A DNA stretch of 64,000 bases. Origin: Lunularia cruciata (lineage: Eukaryota; Streptophyta; Marchantiopsida; Lunulariales; Lunulariaceae). Position numbers and translations under genes: made by a program. This document shows positions 45,201 through 58,290 of this stretch, piece by piece. A model generated the notes under the pieces. That model saw only the letters and a list, made by a program, of their open reading frames with translations, was not told where the DNA came from and ran no database searches. The stretch covers positions 37,448,001-37,512,000 of the forward strand of contig OX419760.1 in NCBI GenBank assembly GCA_948567375.1, in the 5' to 3' direction. How positions within the stretch are numbered: position 1 is the stretch's first letter; each line of letters opens with the position of its first letter.

Positions 45201-47515
45201 AAACGAATACCCTCTTGAGTCTGAGTCGAGTTTAATATGACAAAGCTAAATCCAAGGAAGGCAAATCAATGGAGCTTACCTCTACCTGCGGCTGGTCCAT
45301 CAGTTCTCCAAAAGATCGTACCAATGGTTCTGTATCCACTGCCGCTAGAGCTGGAATGCAAAGTTTGATCACCTCATGGAGGCTCTTCAAGTGACTGTAT
45401 TTAGGTTCTCTCGGTAAACCTGGAGGTGTATATCAATACAACTAAGTGCACCGAAGTTTCAAAGGACACACATATAGCGACATGGGATACAAATCGGAAA
45501 CAAGGGCTATGGAAAGGAACGAGAGTGAGTGAAGAGGCCAACCATATTCATCGATGGGAGCATCATAATCATAGCTTGTTGTGACTTCTTGAGCAGCTGT
45601 ACGATCAAAGTTCGTACCTCCATGATACTGCATTCGAATCCATTAATTGCAAAACTGATATATCTTAGACTAGCAAAAGATTGGCTTGAAACATACTGCA
45701 ATCAATTGTGGTTGCATTCATCGTTATCCTGAAGATTGCAGGCTCTCATCACACGTACCATGTAGTAGTTCATGAAGCTCCCCCCATGCTGAAAGAAATG
45801 GGCCACTGCGTATGCAATATCTTCTACAGGACGATTTGGGACTCGATAACCCCATTGACGGAACCTGCGCCCGGCCGTAAAAGTTTCGCTGTAATATAGC
45901 AATCAAATCCATGATTTGAAGGATGAAACACCTTATGGACAATCAGCATCAACACGTTCCAATTTGTAATCAAGCTAGTTCAAGATCGATCAGAGACAGA
46001 GTATTTACCATCCGGTCCAGTTTTCCGTCCACATCATGGGCTTGTCGTAGTTATTAGGAGTAAAGCGATCGCAGTAAAATCCATTACACGTGTTAATGAT
46101 GGATCCTGGTGCATTTGGCTGTTTGCACATTGTCCAAGGTACTGTGGTGTTGAGGCTCAGGGCCATATCTGCTGCCCAGTTCAGGTACTTTACTCCCGCT
46201 TCCCCGTACTTCGGCTCAACAATCCCGTATTCATTCTCGACCTGTACGGTAGGGTATTAGAATATATGATCAGGACTACGACATTCTATACTATGCCTTT
46301 CAGGCAATCACGAAAACCGAGAGTTTCAGCTTCCCAGGATAGTGAGGGAGTACCTGGGCCATGATGATAGGTCCACCCTGAGAGTAGAAAAGATTATTTT
46401 GCTGCATGAGTTGCACTATATGCTTCATGAATCTCTGCATCTCTTCCTGCTAGAATTACGTTCAGAAGTCCACAAACAGGATCAGTTGGCCACGTTTTGA
46501 CATGCTATATTTTTTAATGATTCTGTTTGAGTACTCAGTTAGTTGCTATGCTGGCTCTCGTCATGAGCATCGATATACGCACCTTGAAGGGCTCATTGTC
46601 CGTCCGAAAGGCGATGCCAGGAATTTCACGAAGCCAAGCGGGGAGGCCCCTGCACAGAAGTTGCTCTCATCTCAGTGCATTTTTCTGTCTCTCCTTTACG
46701 AGAGCTTGTTGAGGTTATACTTTAAATAGTTTAACTAGCACACACAAAGGCAGAGTCTCTTGCCATCCATGTACAGGAGATCTTGTTCGACGTTTCTACA
46801 GCATGTCAATCATAGTAGAACGCAAGAAACGTCACTAGTTGCGCATTTGAACCTTACCCAAAATTCCATTCACCGGCTATATACGGGCCAATGCGCAGAT
46901 TCACCAAGAGTCCCGCAGTTTGCACGGTCTTTACGAACGCAACCAGGTCAAACCTGTCTCTGAAGTTCCACTGCAGGAAAAGACATCAATAATTTTCATT
47001 TGCTTAGGACTGCAGATCTTGGTTATATGCTCTTGATTTCACACAACCATCGATATGAACGCTATATCCACAGAGTCTCGCGTGAGCTTGGGTTACTTAC
47101 GATGCCTTTCCGAGGCTCATGGCCATTCCAAAAGACGTAGGTGTCGATAACGTCCAGACCGCCTTCTTTGGCGAGTTGGATCAAGTTCGGCCACATCTGT
47201 GTATAGAACACATAGAACATCCGACAACAAGGACTAGTAAACACAAGGTATGTACATAACATGTTTGCTTTCAAGTATATATGGCCAGACAAGAGATTCC
47301 AATCATGAACAGAAGGAGAATTGACTCCAGCAGAGAAGAACTTTAACCTCAGGAGTACTACGAGGGTAGTGGATGGAGCCCGAAATGAGAAACCGACGAT
47401 TTCCATCGATCACAAGTGCACGATGATCATAAGACACTGTCCCCTCCGCGCTGCTACCTATTGTAAGGCAGCATGTCCAGAATGCTATATGAAGAATCCA
47501 TCTGAGAGGATTCAT
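42212..47515 (-). CDS. BGAL: Secreted beta-galactosidase, GH35, with SUEL lectin domain
   Basis: Nineteen exons: 47515-47348, 47196-47101, 46970-46858, 46649-46583, 46446-46354, 46241-46009, 45864-45759, 45627-45543, 45419-45280, 45187-44972, 44878-44798, 44698-44553, 44453-44323, 44067-43994, 43731-43618, 43486-43379, 43128-42914, 42779-42434, 42340-42212. They join in frame to 886 aa with GT-AG introns. Residues 1-24 form a signal peptide ([16 protein letters not shown] core). The GH35 start reads [12 protein letters not shown] and [15 protein letters not shown]. Acid/base Glu183 is in AQVENEYG and nucleophile Glu252 in [10 protein letters not shown]. The middle has [29 protein letters not shown] and RYHVPRAWL. 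The C-terminus (about 790-886) is a Cys-rich SUEL/galactose-binding lectin domain ([12 protein letters not shown]). It trims beta-galactosyl residues of cell-wall polysaccharides in the apoplast. Exon 11 and 12 borders are the least certain. Confidence 0.93.
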
Positions 47516-49721
47516 GGTCTTTGCCTCTTTAGACATCGAAACACAACTCTTTGCTCTCTCACTACCTTCAGAACTTAAGGTCCAATGTACAAGTTTTTGT
47601 TGCAAATCCTATGCTTGTAACAATCTGTCACAGATACTTGGAGCACACTTGGAGCACAGCGGCTCGCGGTAACATTCCCAAGTGACCAGGAGTTGTAAAG
47701 CTTGTATATTATTTGCCTTCATCCTACTCAAATTCAGATGCCATAAGTACCAGAGGTTTGAGAAACGGGAAGGGAGACTGACGAAAGAGAGGGGGACGAT
47801 AGAAGCCTCCAGCTCTTCAAATAACCGTGTACGTTTGGGAGTCCAGGGGTCACACAACGTAGAATTTCTCCTTACTCCTCATCTCCACCGCATCGTTGCA
47901 GAGACATACGAAACGAAACTGCTAAGTTTGAAAATCTTACAGGTCTGCACTTTATACGCTCACAAGTTTGCTACGTTTCCAGCCAACTTACAACGGTCCT
48001 TAGAGAGCAAACTTGGCTCCAACGTTGCTGCTTTACCTCCCAAGGTCAGTTTATAAATTTGAAACGATAAACATTCTTGATCAGTCGACGTCAGCTGTGG
48101 GTGAATTAAAACTACTCCACGTTCATTCTACTACATATATCAAACTTCCTTTCATGACGGAAATCACTAAACCAGCCCCATAGCCTCATGAGTAATGAAG
48201 AAATCCAGACCACCGATAGCGCAGATTCATGCATACATTTATGTTGCGATTGGGCAGTTAACGGATCACTCATACTGGTTTTTTGCCAGACGATGCTTTC
48301 TGTGCACGTGCACCAACCTGTCACTAAAGTTGATCGCACTAATCAAGATCCTCCCTCAACGGATTCAATTACACGAGCGTTATGGTGGCCAATCTACTTG
48401 CAAGCGTAGGAAGTAGGCCACCGTGAGAGTGAAGTTGACAATGTGCTTTCCCACAAGATTGATCATGATCAGATACTGTACGCACGGGATTACCGGCAAT
48501 GAAATCCTATGATATTGAGGATGAACTGAGACCCCCCTTGAGTGATCACGAGTACAATCACGCAGGCAATGATTATAGCTGGCGCTACGAGTTTCCCCGT
48601 CAAATAGTTAGTGTAGAAGACCTTCTAATGCGAAGATAATAAATACCGACAAAGTTTATATTACACTCAAATTGCTGTGCTATGATTCTTAGACTAAATT
48701 ATAGGGGAAGTGCAAAATGTCCGGACTTTTTAATTGCACTCCAAGTAGAGAGCGAACAATGAGAGACCTATCACTACAACATTAATATCTGCAGCTTCGC
48801 ACCATACTTTTTTCCTTGCTGGACTGTGTTTGCACCAAAATATGCCAGCTTATACTTGCCCCACTTTTGAGTTCCAACGTCATATTCACACCAATTTTGT
48901 CTCACCAACCTGATGTTGTGAAAAATTTCCCAATGTTTTTATAAAACTCTTTTCATACAAATATTTTTTTTAATCGCTCTGTGACCAAGCTGATGGTATT
49001 ATCTCCACAGCAAAAGGTCCGTGGGGAATTCACTAAAACAATATGTCCGTGGAGATATATACATATCTTTGCAGCTCATTATAAATCCTCAAAGTTGGGA
49101 AATTACAACATGAGATTTTTATCAACCCTTAAACTTTAGGTTGAGAAATCTCATGAGACATGACTGGATTATCTATCTGGAAGAAGATTACGCTGTTTGT
49201 AAGGGATATTATGATAAGACGCAATCAAAGCTAACCAATCAGTATTATCATATTTCTGAATTTTATTAAATTTTATTCTTATAATGTAACCTTTTAATCC
49301 ACCATTAACTCCCATGACAACATGTCAGCTAATTACCTTGAACCTCGATGAAATACCAGACGAATTTGAAACTTAAAGTTCACCCTTTAAATCATCCAGG
49401 TTGAAACCAAGCTCCTTCCTTATTGAAAAGTTGAATGAATGCACATGAACTCCGTTTGCTTTTGCACGGATCCACGGAAGATCCGGCTCGCTTTTCTTTC
49501 GGGAACATTAAAAGCCTAGTTCTACGAATGTAAGAAAAAATATATTCCGGAGAGTACGCAGATAGAACACGTATGCTCTTCATTTTGATTGGTAATATGT
49601 TATTTGTAAGGTGATAAAATAACTCTTGTAGAAATTTTATCTTACATCTAGGAGGATATTCACATTCAATTTTTTCTGCTTTGAAGGAATTGTGAAGATT
49701 AAAATTACGATGTGGTGCTAA
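47516..49721. other. Upstream region of BGAL and AT-rich intergenic DNA
   Basis: The BGAL 5' UTR and promoter should lie just right of 47515. An in-frame ATG at 47536 exists, but 47515 starts the better signal peptide. From about 48600 the DNA is AT-rich without coding or repeat signal that I can recognise. It ends at the TACT duplication of copy D/E. Confidence 0.55.
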
Positions 49722-49725
49722 TACT

Positions 49726-50153
49726 TGTCATGATATTTGTAGTGCCAAAGCTAGATTGCTTAGGTGGTGGAATGGTAGTGATAGGTATTTTGGTAGTTAC
49801 TCATGTACTACTTGTGTAGAGTATGATTATATGTTACTACTACTGATCACATGGTGTGACTCACTGTCACTTGCACCATTCACATTGTCAGATGGGCCAT
49901 TAGAGCAGAAGATCGAGGTTGAGTAGAGAGGTATACCTTCAAAGTGTAGCTCCAAAGAGCTCACTTCCTTGATGTTGAGTTTTTGAGTTCTTGTTTATGG
50001 TGGAGAAAGGCAGGCAAGTGTCACTTTGAATCTCTTAGCTAGAGTGGATGTGGCTTGACTATAATTAGTGTCCTGTTGTTGGTAGATTGTTGAGTGAAGG
50101 ATCAAGTATATATCTGATTTGAGTGTGATTCAAATGGAAAAATGAATTGATTA
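49726..50153 (+). repeat. Copy D 5' terminal block A1
   Basis: 428 bp, starts TGTCATGATATTTG and ends ATTGATTA. It is followed by CATCAAGAAGTGAGA, the same border as copy A (CATCAGAGAAGTGA), again without a B block. Confidence 0.84.
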
Positions 50154-51430
50154 CATCAAGAAGTGAGAGTCGAGAGGAAATTGGGTGTAGGAACTAAGGG
50201 TGTTGATGGTATCTCCAAGCTTGGTTGATCATTGGTAGTTTGATCATGGTCCTAGATTTCTCTAAGAGTGATCATGTGCGGAAGCCTTACGTGAGTTGAT
50301 GCAAATTTGTTAGTGGAGTAGACGGGGTGAATTAGGGGTTTGGAGATCCACATCCTCTCAATTTGGTGCAAGTTGAGAGCTAGCAGAGGATTTGGCAATC
50401 AACCAACTATAGAGGAGGTGTGTCAGATTGGTGGAGGTTGCACAAAGTTGAAAGACTTGCACCAAATTGCCCTAGCTAGTGCTCCAGTAGGTGAAGCTTG
50501 GCCAAATTTAGAGAAGGTTCAAATTGACAAGAAGAAAGGCCTCATTTGGGTGTTCCAAGCATAGGGTTGTGGGCTAGAGAGGCTACAAAGGCCTAGCCTT
50601 GCTGGCATGAGGTTAGCTAGTTAGATGAGTTTTTGGTCATATCTGGAAACATCTACCCACCCTTCTAGATTGTGCGCAACAAAGTTTGAACCCCATATCT
50701 TTGGTTCCTAGACTAGTACCCTAGCCAATTGGTCCACCTTCACTTGTTGTCTCTAGGATGGGATCAAACTACCTCTCCTAGCCAAAGTTACATGTATACA
50801 CATGTAACTTTGGCTAAGAGAGGCATCTTGCACCCACCTTGGTGATCTTAGTAGCTTAGGAGTAGGTAGACATTTCTATTATATCAAATGCCAAATGATG
50901 GCAAAGTTGGTCCAATGTTGATTTATGGGATCAAAGGTTTTTTTTAGACTTCTTATGATTTGACCTCTTCTATTCTTTGCTTCCTAATTGTGCACCATGT
51001 TTATATGAGGTGCCTCGACTTTAGAGCATTGGTACTTTGGTGTGCTCTTGATGGTGAGGCTAGAGTGATGACCAATCAGAATAATTGTATTTCTTTCCAA
51101 TGAGGCAAGAAGTGATGACTTGTAGACCGTGAGAGTGTGTGTTGTGATGGTAGGTTATAGGCCCTCCTTTCTCCTAGAGTAATTGTCACAAATAGAGCTA
51201 CATTAGTGATTGGTGTTCAATTGGTGGTGGCACTTGGTGGCGATCCTTGGTGGGGTACTTGTGGTGGGTACAATTATGATTTGAGTTACATTGTTACAAA
51301 AAAATTCTTTGGGAATTCCAAAGGAGATATCATTGTAGTATGCAATGGATTTCCGGAGTGGCACTCGATATCAACATGTATCCTCATGCCCCAAAGTAGA
51401 TTGACTTTAATTTGGAGTTTGATATAGGAG
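50154..51430 (+). other. Copy D leader
   Basis: Homologous to the leader of copy A. It includes a foldback of 24-bp arms (50772-50795 and 50800-50823, one mismatch) that copy A lacks. Small open stretches (50340-50564, 51206-51427) show no recognisable domain. Confidence 0.6.
50772..50823. repeat. 24-bp inverted repeat in copy D leader
   Basis: The arms are reverse complements with one mismatch and a 4-base loop. Copy A has only the right-hand arm at the equivalent place, so the left arm arose by inverted duplication. Confidence 0.85.
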
Positions 51431-52970
51431 CTAATTTAGTTGAGAGTGTACTTGGTATGTATGCACCAATGTTGTGTGGCAAAGACAAGATTTATTTATG
51501 GGACCTCCAAAGGCCCTAGGCACTATGGTACAATGAGTACCATTGAGTTGGATAACTTTATCCAAGAGTTTGATAGTTGGTGCGATCTACGATGGATGCA
51601 AAACTTGACTTTGTTCACATCTTTCATGGCATGGAAAGGGTTGTTTCAGCACTTAGAGGGTACATCAAGGGATGACTATCATGAGTTCAAGAGAGCTCAG
51701 TTGGAAAAGATCAAGCTATGGAGATAGTATTGGTCTTCAAACTACATCTCCATCACTTCAAGCTTGGTTGCTAGGAGTAAAATGACAATACCCATGAGTT
51801 CTAGCTCTAGTAGCATTGATGGATCTAGTGGAGGTGCACTAGTTGGAGATGGTGCTACTAAGAGGAGGAGTACCACTCCAAGAGGTTGTGTAGTACCAGG
51901 GTTTAACTCCATGGTGGAGTCCTTCTAGTGCTTGAGGTAGAACTACCAAGGAGTGCAAACTAACAAGCTAAGGAGCTTGCATAAGTTCCAACAAAGGCTA
52001 GAAAGAGCCTATGTGAAGCATATACTCGCATGAGACAACTGATCAATTTCACTCAAGGAGTTGCTAAGGCCCAAGTAATCCAATTTTGGTATGGGATCCT
52101 AGACATGGAGTTGCGACTTAGAGTATATGATGCTATGTTGTTATAGGCTACTTCATTCTACTTTGGCCATGGTCTTTAGTTTGGCTGAGTGCATTAAGCT
52201 CAACATGGTGGAGGAGAGAGTGATGATATCTAGATTTGGTAGAGAGACTTCATCCACAATTGTTAATTCTTCTAGAGTGCAACATAGTGCACCATGCAAT
52301 GTTGGCTTATGAGGACAAAGTGGACAACCTAGATCCTATGGAGCGAGTGGAGGGCCTAGTGTAGCTAGACCCTTACCTTCAATTTCAAGTCAATAACAAC
52401 CAATGAGTGGTGTTGTTAGACTTGTGGAGGACCTCACCACAATAGAGAGTGCACTCAAGGAAATGGACATAATACTCTGGTGCATCTTAGCTAGCATAAA
52501 GACAATGTGACAATTGCCATAGATTTGGTCACACTAGTGATTGATGCTTTTACCTTCACCCGGATTAAGGAGTGGTAGGGTTATTGTGGTAGGTGGTAGA
52601 GGAGCTCTAGGTCATGGAGGACAAGGTGGTAGAAGATCTACACCTAGTAGTGGTGCAATACCTGCCCTTGCTTCTAATATAACCATGGCTACTTGGATTG
52701 ATTAATTGGAATAGAGATTGGCTAGCATGGCCATAGCTCAGAGGACATCAGATTTGGGTTCTGAGGCTTCCACCTCTTATGCTGGTGATAGAGACATCTT
52801 GGACTTTATGTGTGGAGCATCACAAGTAGATGCATATGCCACAATGACTAGAGGTGCAATATGTGCTCTAGAGCCTAGAAGAGTATCAATGGAGTTGGAC
52901 CCATAGAGAGGAGAGGTTGGTAAATAGGTCAAACTCCCCCAATCTTTGACACTCTTTAAGGCACTTTAGA
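51431..52970 (+). pseudogene. Copy D gag and nucleocapsid
   Basis: Open at 51440-51727 with TIELDNFIQEFDSW and FMAWKGLFQHLEG, then decayed capsid (52127-52312 carries AECIKLNMVEERV) and nucleocapsid with degraded knuckles near 52420-52560. The open stretch 52718-52906 matches the coiled linker of copy A. Multiple stops. Confidence 0.75.
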
Positions 52971-54100
52971 CAACATCCATGGCTCCTAGACATCTTAGTG
53001 TAGGTGTAGTAGGTGGTGGTGGAGTGCATGATAGACTAGATGCTAGTCAACCACCTACTACTATAAAAATTGAGTCTAGTATGATGTTGGAGGTGGCTCA
53101 CTTGATTATGCGCTTCTCTTTTTTCTCAAGCAATGACATGTTTACATTGGTAGTTGACCCAACTCTAGTGTACTGGTTGGTTGACACACTTTGTAAGAGT
53201 AGGGATGATGTGGTTCTTGCTTCTAGAGCAAAGGTAATTGATAGTGGAGTTGATTTGGTTTAGGAGCATGGGATCTACTCAAGGACCAATGGTTTATGGC
53301 AAGCTGCAAAAATTAGATTGGAGGAGTTACCAACTAGACATACCTTTGAGAAAACTTAGTTCACACCTAGAGTTGTCTTATTGGATAAGCAAAGGAGGAT
53401 CTTCCATTTGGTGGGATCTTTAGAGAAGGTTTATACACTATAGAGGTCTTATTAGACTTTGGTGTGCAACCTCTTATGTCAGGGAAGGCTATAAGTGTTG
53501 ATATGGAGTTATGAAAGATCAATGTGGTGAGGTGTCCATTTCAGATCTAGATATCTCTAGGGGTGGTTCTACACAATACATCACACGTGGAGAGCTCATT
53601 GTCTAGATTCAGCTTGGTCATCCGATTGATAGCTCTATGGTGAAAACTCTAGCCATTGCAACAAAAATAGAGTCATATGATGTGCTAGTTGGTGGGGTAG
53701 TGTTATACCTCATGGGTTTTCATATAGACTAATTAGGCAGATATAGCTTCCTATAGACTAGGTTGGTAGTCAGGTGAGGGACGGGTATGTTGCCTACTAG
53801 TACGCTTTAGTTGTGGCAGTCTTGGCTCATTGCAATCAAGGACCATGGCATTAGTTCCAACTTTCAGCGGTTCTATTACTTGGCTTGGTAATTTATTGGA
53901 GAGGAACGCCCATGCATAGGATAGCCCAATACCAAGGGAGATCACTTGGATTTGGAGTACAAGTGAGATCGTTTGATTTACCTTAGATGTTTCATTGTGG
54001 AGTTTTGAGAGGCATTGCAACAACATGCGGATCAGTTTGTGCAATAGGCTTGGAGTGCAGCCTTTGTATCACCAAGAGACCAATGTGAGGATGAGCCTCT
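52971..54100 (+). pseudogene. Copy D aspartic protease region
   Basis: Open pieces 52979-53263 and 53238-53423 follow copy A. The active-site segment near 53447-53480 reads LLDFGVQPLMS, with the catalytic Ser of DSG changed to Phe. The downstream ESYDVLVGGVVLYLMG motif is visible near 53670-53720. Confidence 0.7.
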
Positions 54101-54111
54101 AAAGTCTATTA

Positions 54112-54218
54112 CCTTGTCCTCTTTGGATACTATACCCATTGCTTGGCAGTATCAAATAGAGAGAGTATGTCTATTGGAGTTGTTTGGTGGGATTAGCATT
54201 GGACTAGCTACGGTATTA
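54112..54218 (+). pseudogene. Copy D methyltransferase, first fragment (motif I)
   Basis: Contains WQYQIERVCLLELFGGISI, methyltransferase motif I, and breaks at TATTA (54214-54218), the target duplication of an inserted element. The next part of the domain is found inverted at 55319-55548, and the rest at 58404 onward. Confidence 0.82.
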
Positions 54219-55318
54219 TGTGGTACCCGCATTTTTTATTATTATCAAGTTTTAAAGAAGAAGTGTATTGTTGAAGCCAAATGGAGAAAAGAAGAAAAGA
54301 ATTGTATGTTTGGATCTAATCCAAGGAAGTAGACTACGTGTCAAAGGAAGAAGGACTCAGATTGGAGTGGAAGGGTGGTAGACCTAAAGTAAGATTACTT
54401 TGCATTGAAATGATCAACTCAATCCCATGCCACCTTAACAAATCTTACTTGGGCTGTACCAACCAAGAAGGTACATTCAGCAAAATGGCTACTTTGTGAG
54501 TAGGATAAATTTGAGAGTGACAAGAGTAAGCCATGCAAACCGTGTGAGTTTCAATTGAAACTTGACTGACAAATGATTGAGAATCAAAGAAGTATAAAAT
54601 CAAATTTAATTGAGGGAATTCTGCATTGCTGAATTGCTATCCTACTCCTCTTAAGAATTGTCCTGAAGGAGTTAGAATCACGAGCCAAATGGCGGGTTTA
54701 AATTGTGAGAAACTAAGAGATAGAGAGCACACAATGTGAATGAAGGGCAATAGATAGGTTTCTGGCACTTGCAATGAAAAATCTTGAAATTTGAAGGCTA
54801 GACATGGTAGCTAGGATCAAAGTCTTGAATCAACTTCAGATCATGTTTTTGGCCTAGAATTGGAACTTGAGTTTTCCAAGTTTCATGGCAGAAATTGCTG
54901 CCAACTATATAGATGACCCCAAGTGGAAGGAAAGAGATGAAATTTGACTTGATGGATTGAGTTGGGTTGGAGACTTGTGTTGGGAAGAGAGGCAAGAGAT
55001 ATGATAGGAATCACCTTCTATCAAAAGTGTGATTCTTTAGAGGAGATGGAGAAATTAAAAAATACCTTTAGTGCACCTTGAATGAAGAATGGTTACAAGG
55101 TAGACACTTATAAAGACCCAATGAGGCAAAGTATCATCAGGGCTTTGATGGCCATGATGAAGCTAGAGCAAAGAACCTATGTGACAAAGAAGTAGTCAGT
55201 TTTCTTTCACCTTATGTTTGCAAGAAAGAAGGTGAACTGGGTGAAGTGTTTCTACCAGAGGACAAGACAAATGATCATGAATTGGAGGATAGGCTTGCCA
55301 CCTCATTACTCTGTACCT
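54219..55318 (+). mobile_element. Left part of inserted coiled-coil element
   Basis: Starts TGTGGTACCC directly after TATTA. About 1.1 kb, purine-rich, without a long ORF. I take it as the left end of an LTR-type insertion whose right part is now inverted at 55549-58403; the matching TATTA duplication at 55544-55548 supports this. Confidence 0.65.
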
Positions 55319-55548
55319 TGACATGGCTATCCAAAATCACCAAATGAATTGACCCATGTCTCTCCGAATCCTATACCCCTAGTAAGGAAATCTCTTTGGT
55401 AGGATCTTTTTGATCTTGACTACTGACATCAGTAATATCTTATGATATTGATAGGCCAAGTGTGCCACAGGCTATAGAAAGACTTGCCGAATAGTGCCAT
55501 CTCTCTCCACATACAAGTACCTTTGTATTTGTATACTTGTGTGTAATA
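55319..55548 (-). pseudogene. Copy D methyltransferase, inverted middle fragment
   Basis: Read on the minus strand, this aligns with copy A between motif I and motif IV: a TSIQIQRYLYVERD-like segment through AYQYHKILLMSVV and the end of the GDIS region. It is inverted relative to the rest of copy D/E. It ends next to TATTA (inverted), so one breakpoint coincides with the end of the inserted element. Confidence 0.8.
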
Positions 55549-56479
55549 TGTATCAGCCTAGCAAGTATCACTTTTGCAACAATTGATAGGTAATCATTTG
55601 TTCTCATAGGGATATTGGTCAAGAATGGTCAAATACAAACTAAAAAGTAATGATGCAATTCCTTTTGGTTGTGTCTTTAGCCTCTTGGTTAATAACCACA
55701 CCCAAAAGAGAGTAACAAACACTTAATCATAGTCTTGTCACAATTTAACATCACTCGTAATTCACAATTCTTCAAATTTGTCCAAATTGATATTCATTGT
55801 GATGATTCAGTTGTTTCAAACCAAGCTACTTCACCATGAAGTTACTTTACCTCAAAATTTTATTCCACCCCTCCATTGAAGGTACAACTCTCTCAATCAA
55901 AATTGTTTTGTATCAATCCAACATTGTAATCACAAATGAAAAATACTACCAACACTACAATTCTTCATAGATTTATCAAGGCATTGCTTTGCTTGCATTT
56001 CATTCAGGATCTAATATACAAAATAGAATCAGAGCTGCAAAATTCAACATCTAACACTCCAAATGCAATTCAAATTTGTTCACACACTCAAAATCACACA
56101 CACATGATTGATACTCAGAATTAAGCTAAAATCATGAGCACTGAGTTCAGCACTTTTCTTTACTCAACTTCAAACATGATATTGAATACACACTACTACA
56201 AAAGTCTACTTTAAATAGGTATTGCATTCAACAGTTAGAAAAACTACCTATACCACTTCAATTGCTTCTTATAAATGTTTAGATTTGAATCAACATTCTA
56301 TCACTTCAAATCTACCGCTTCAGATCTCAAACTATTACTAATCCAATTTGAGTACTACCACAACTTTGGCTTTTACACCCAAAATTCCCTACAAGTGCCT
56401 CTTACACTTTGGGTTCATCTACTACTTCTACATCTTCATCCACTTGTACTATCACATCTTCAGTTTGAATTGAGACTGA

Positions 56480-56764
56480 GGTCGTAATCTAACTATCTCT
56501 TCTTTCTAACTTCTTTAGCTAACTTGGGTAATTCACCCAAAGTCAATTGCACTCTTACTTCCACTACTTTGCATTGGGTTTCTACACTCTCCTTAAAAAT
56601 ATTGCAAAGCTGATCTAATCAAACGGTCGTAATCTAACTATCTCTTCTTTCTAACTTCTTTAGCTAACTTGGGTAATTCACCCAAAGTCAATTGCACTCT
56701 TACTTCCACCACTTTGCATTGGGTTTCTACACTCTCCTTAAAAATATTGCAAAGCTGATCTAAT
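56480..56764. repeat. 145-bp tandem duplication
   Basis: Units 56480-56619 and 56625-56764 are nearly identical, separated by CAAAC-type spacer bases. The duplication lies within the coiled-coil coding region. Confidence 0.88.
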
Positions 56765-58290
56765 TTTGATTTAACTAAATCTAATTTGAGACAAATATTA
56801 TCTCCTACTTTAATCATTTTCCTATCTACTCCATCTCTAAGACAAATTAATAGATTGTTCATGTCCATGTCCTTCACCTTCTGCTTCCAAGTCTCCTACA
56901 CTAGCAACTTCAACTCATGCAGTCTAGACTCCTCTAATCAGAATTTGGCCTTAGTGCTTAACATTGCCTTTACTTTGCTGATAATCTCCTTCACTTATCT
57001 TGACTTCTTTTATCTAAAATTGGCTCTTCTTGAGTCATCTCTTCTCTCACCTTCTCCCTAAGCACTTTTGACTCCTCTACATGCTTCACTTCTAACTCCT
57101 TCTTCTCTTCAGCCTAATTGACCACCTCTTTCAGCCTTCAACCTATTCAACACTTGAGCTTCTGAGCACTTAATCAAATCCTGCAACCCTTCTTCCTCAT
57201 GTCCTTTGATTGCTAATTCTTGTTGCCAGGCCCAATCTTTCTCTACTGCAACCAATTTCCACTCTTCTACCACTTGCTCACTTACCAATGCTCTGGTCTT
57301 GGAGTGTATTACTTTGCATTGAGCATCATTGAACTCTTCCTTCAATTTTTCGAATACCACCTTTTGCTCCTTCAATTCTTCTTCTTAGCATTCAAGAACA
57401 CCTCTGTGCTTCTCAAAACTCTCATGCAAATCCTTCAAAATCTTTTAACAAATCACCATATCAACCTAAAGTACTTCAGCTTCTTCTTCACCTTGGGTCA
57501 ATCATTCCTTCAACTGCAAGACTTTATTGCTTAAATGCTTCACCACCTGAAGCTCATCTCTTACCTCAGGATCATCATTCTTCATTTTCTTCCTCTTCTC
57601 TTGCAAATGCACTAGTAGAGGACAAACAACCTTTGAAAAAAAGTTCATTCTTTTAAAATCTTCCTTGTCTTTGGCTTTGGTAGGTGATTCTTTTGCTAGT
57701 GCCCTACTTTGAAGTCTTGATCTCCTTACTTTCAAGTTGATCTGCTTAGAGCTTTCTTCATCTTCTTCAGCTTGGCTTGGTCCTACACTTACAAGTTGCA
57801 AACTTCTTCTTGATTACACTCCTTGCTGATATACCATCCTTTTCTCCTTGGAAGAACATGATGAAGAGCACGTTCTTCCAAGATGTCCGCTTTAGGTAAT
57901 TCAAGATATTGGGTGTCTACTCCTTCCATGTGCTCAATCTCCACATGGAACTCTTGATCCTCCTCCTTAGCCACTTCTTTGGCTGACTACTGAACCTTGG
58001 CCTCTCCTTTATTGCCATTGCTTGATTCTTTACTCTTCAAAGTGAGTTCTTCTTTAGAATCCCCATAGTTGGATTGTGCCTATGTCTCCAACTCCACTTT
58101 TGACAAAAAATCAACTATTGCCATCTTGTGCCTCGGGTTTAGTCTCCAAGTCATTCTTCTTTGCATCAAGGATACCATATCCTTGGGTTGAATTTGCTTT
58201 GTCAACTTTGGACTGGAGGTTGACACTATCTTCTCTTGTCCAATCTTAGCAAAGTAGTCATCTCCTTCTCAAATCTCCACCATATAATGT
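56500..58290 (-). pseudogene. Coiled-coil protein of inserted element
   Basis: Minus-strand frames 57789-57974, 57502-57801, 57109-57375 and 56638-56877, read across stops and frameshifts, form one Glu/Lys/Gln-rich protein with long predicted helices (EEWKLVAVEKDWAWQQELA; KLDLVKSKLDQLCNIFKE). I recognise no enzyme or zinc motif. It could be a gag-like or additional ORF of a non-autonomous LTR element. Composition alone suggests a coiled coil; no family can be named. Confidence 0.45.
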
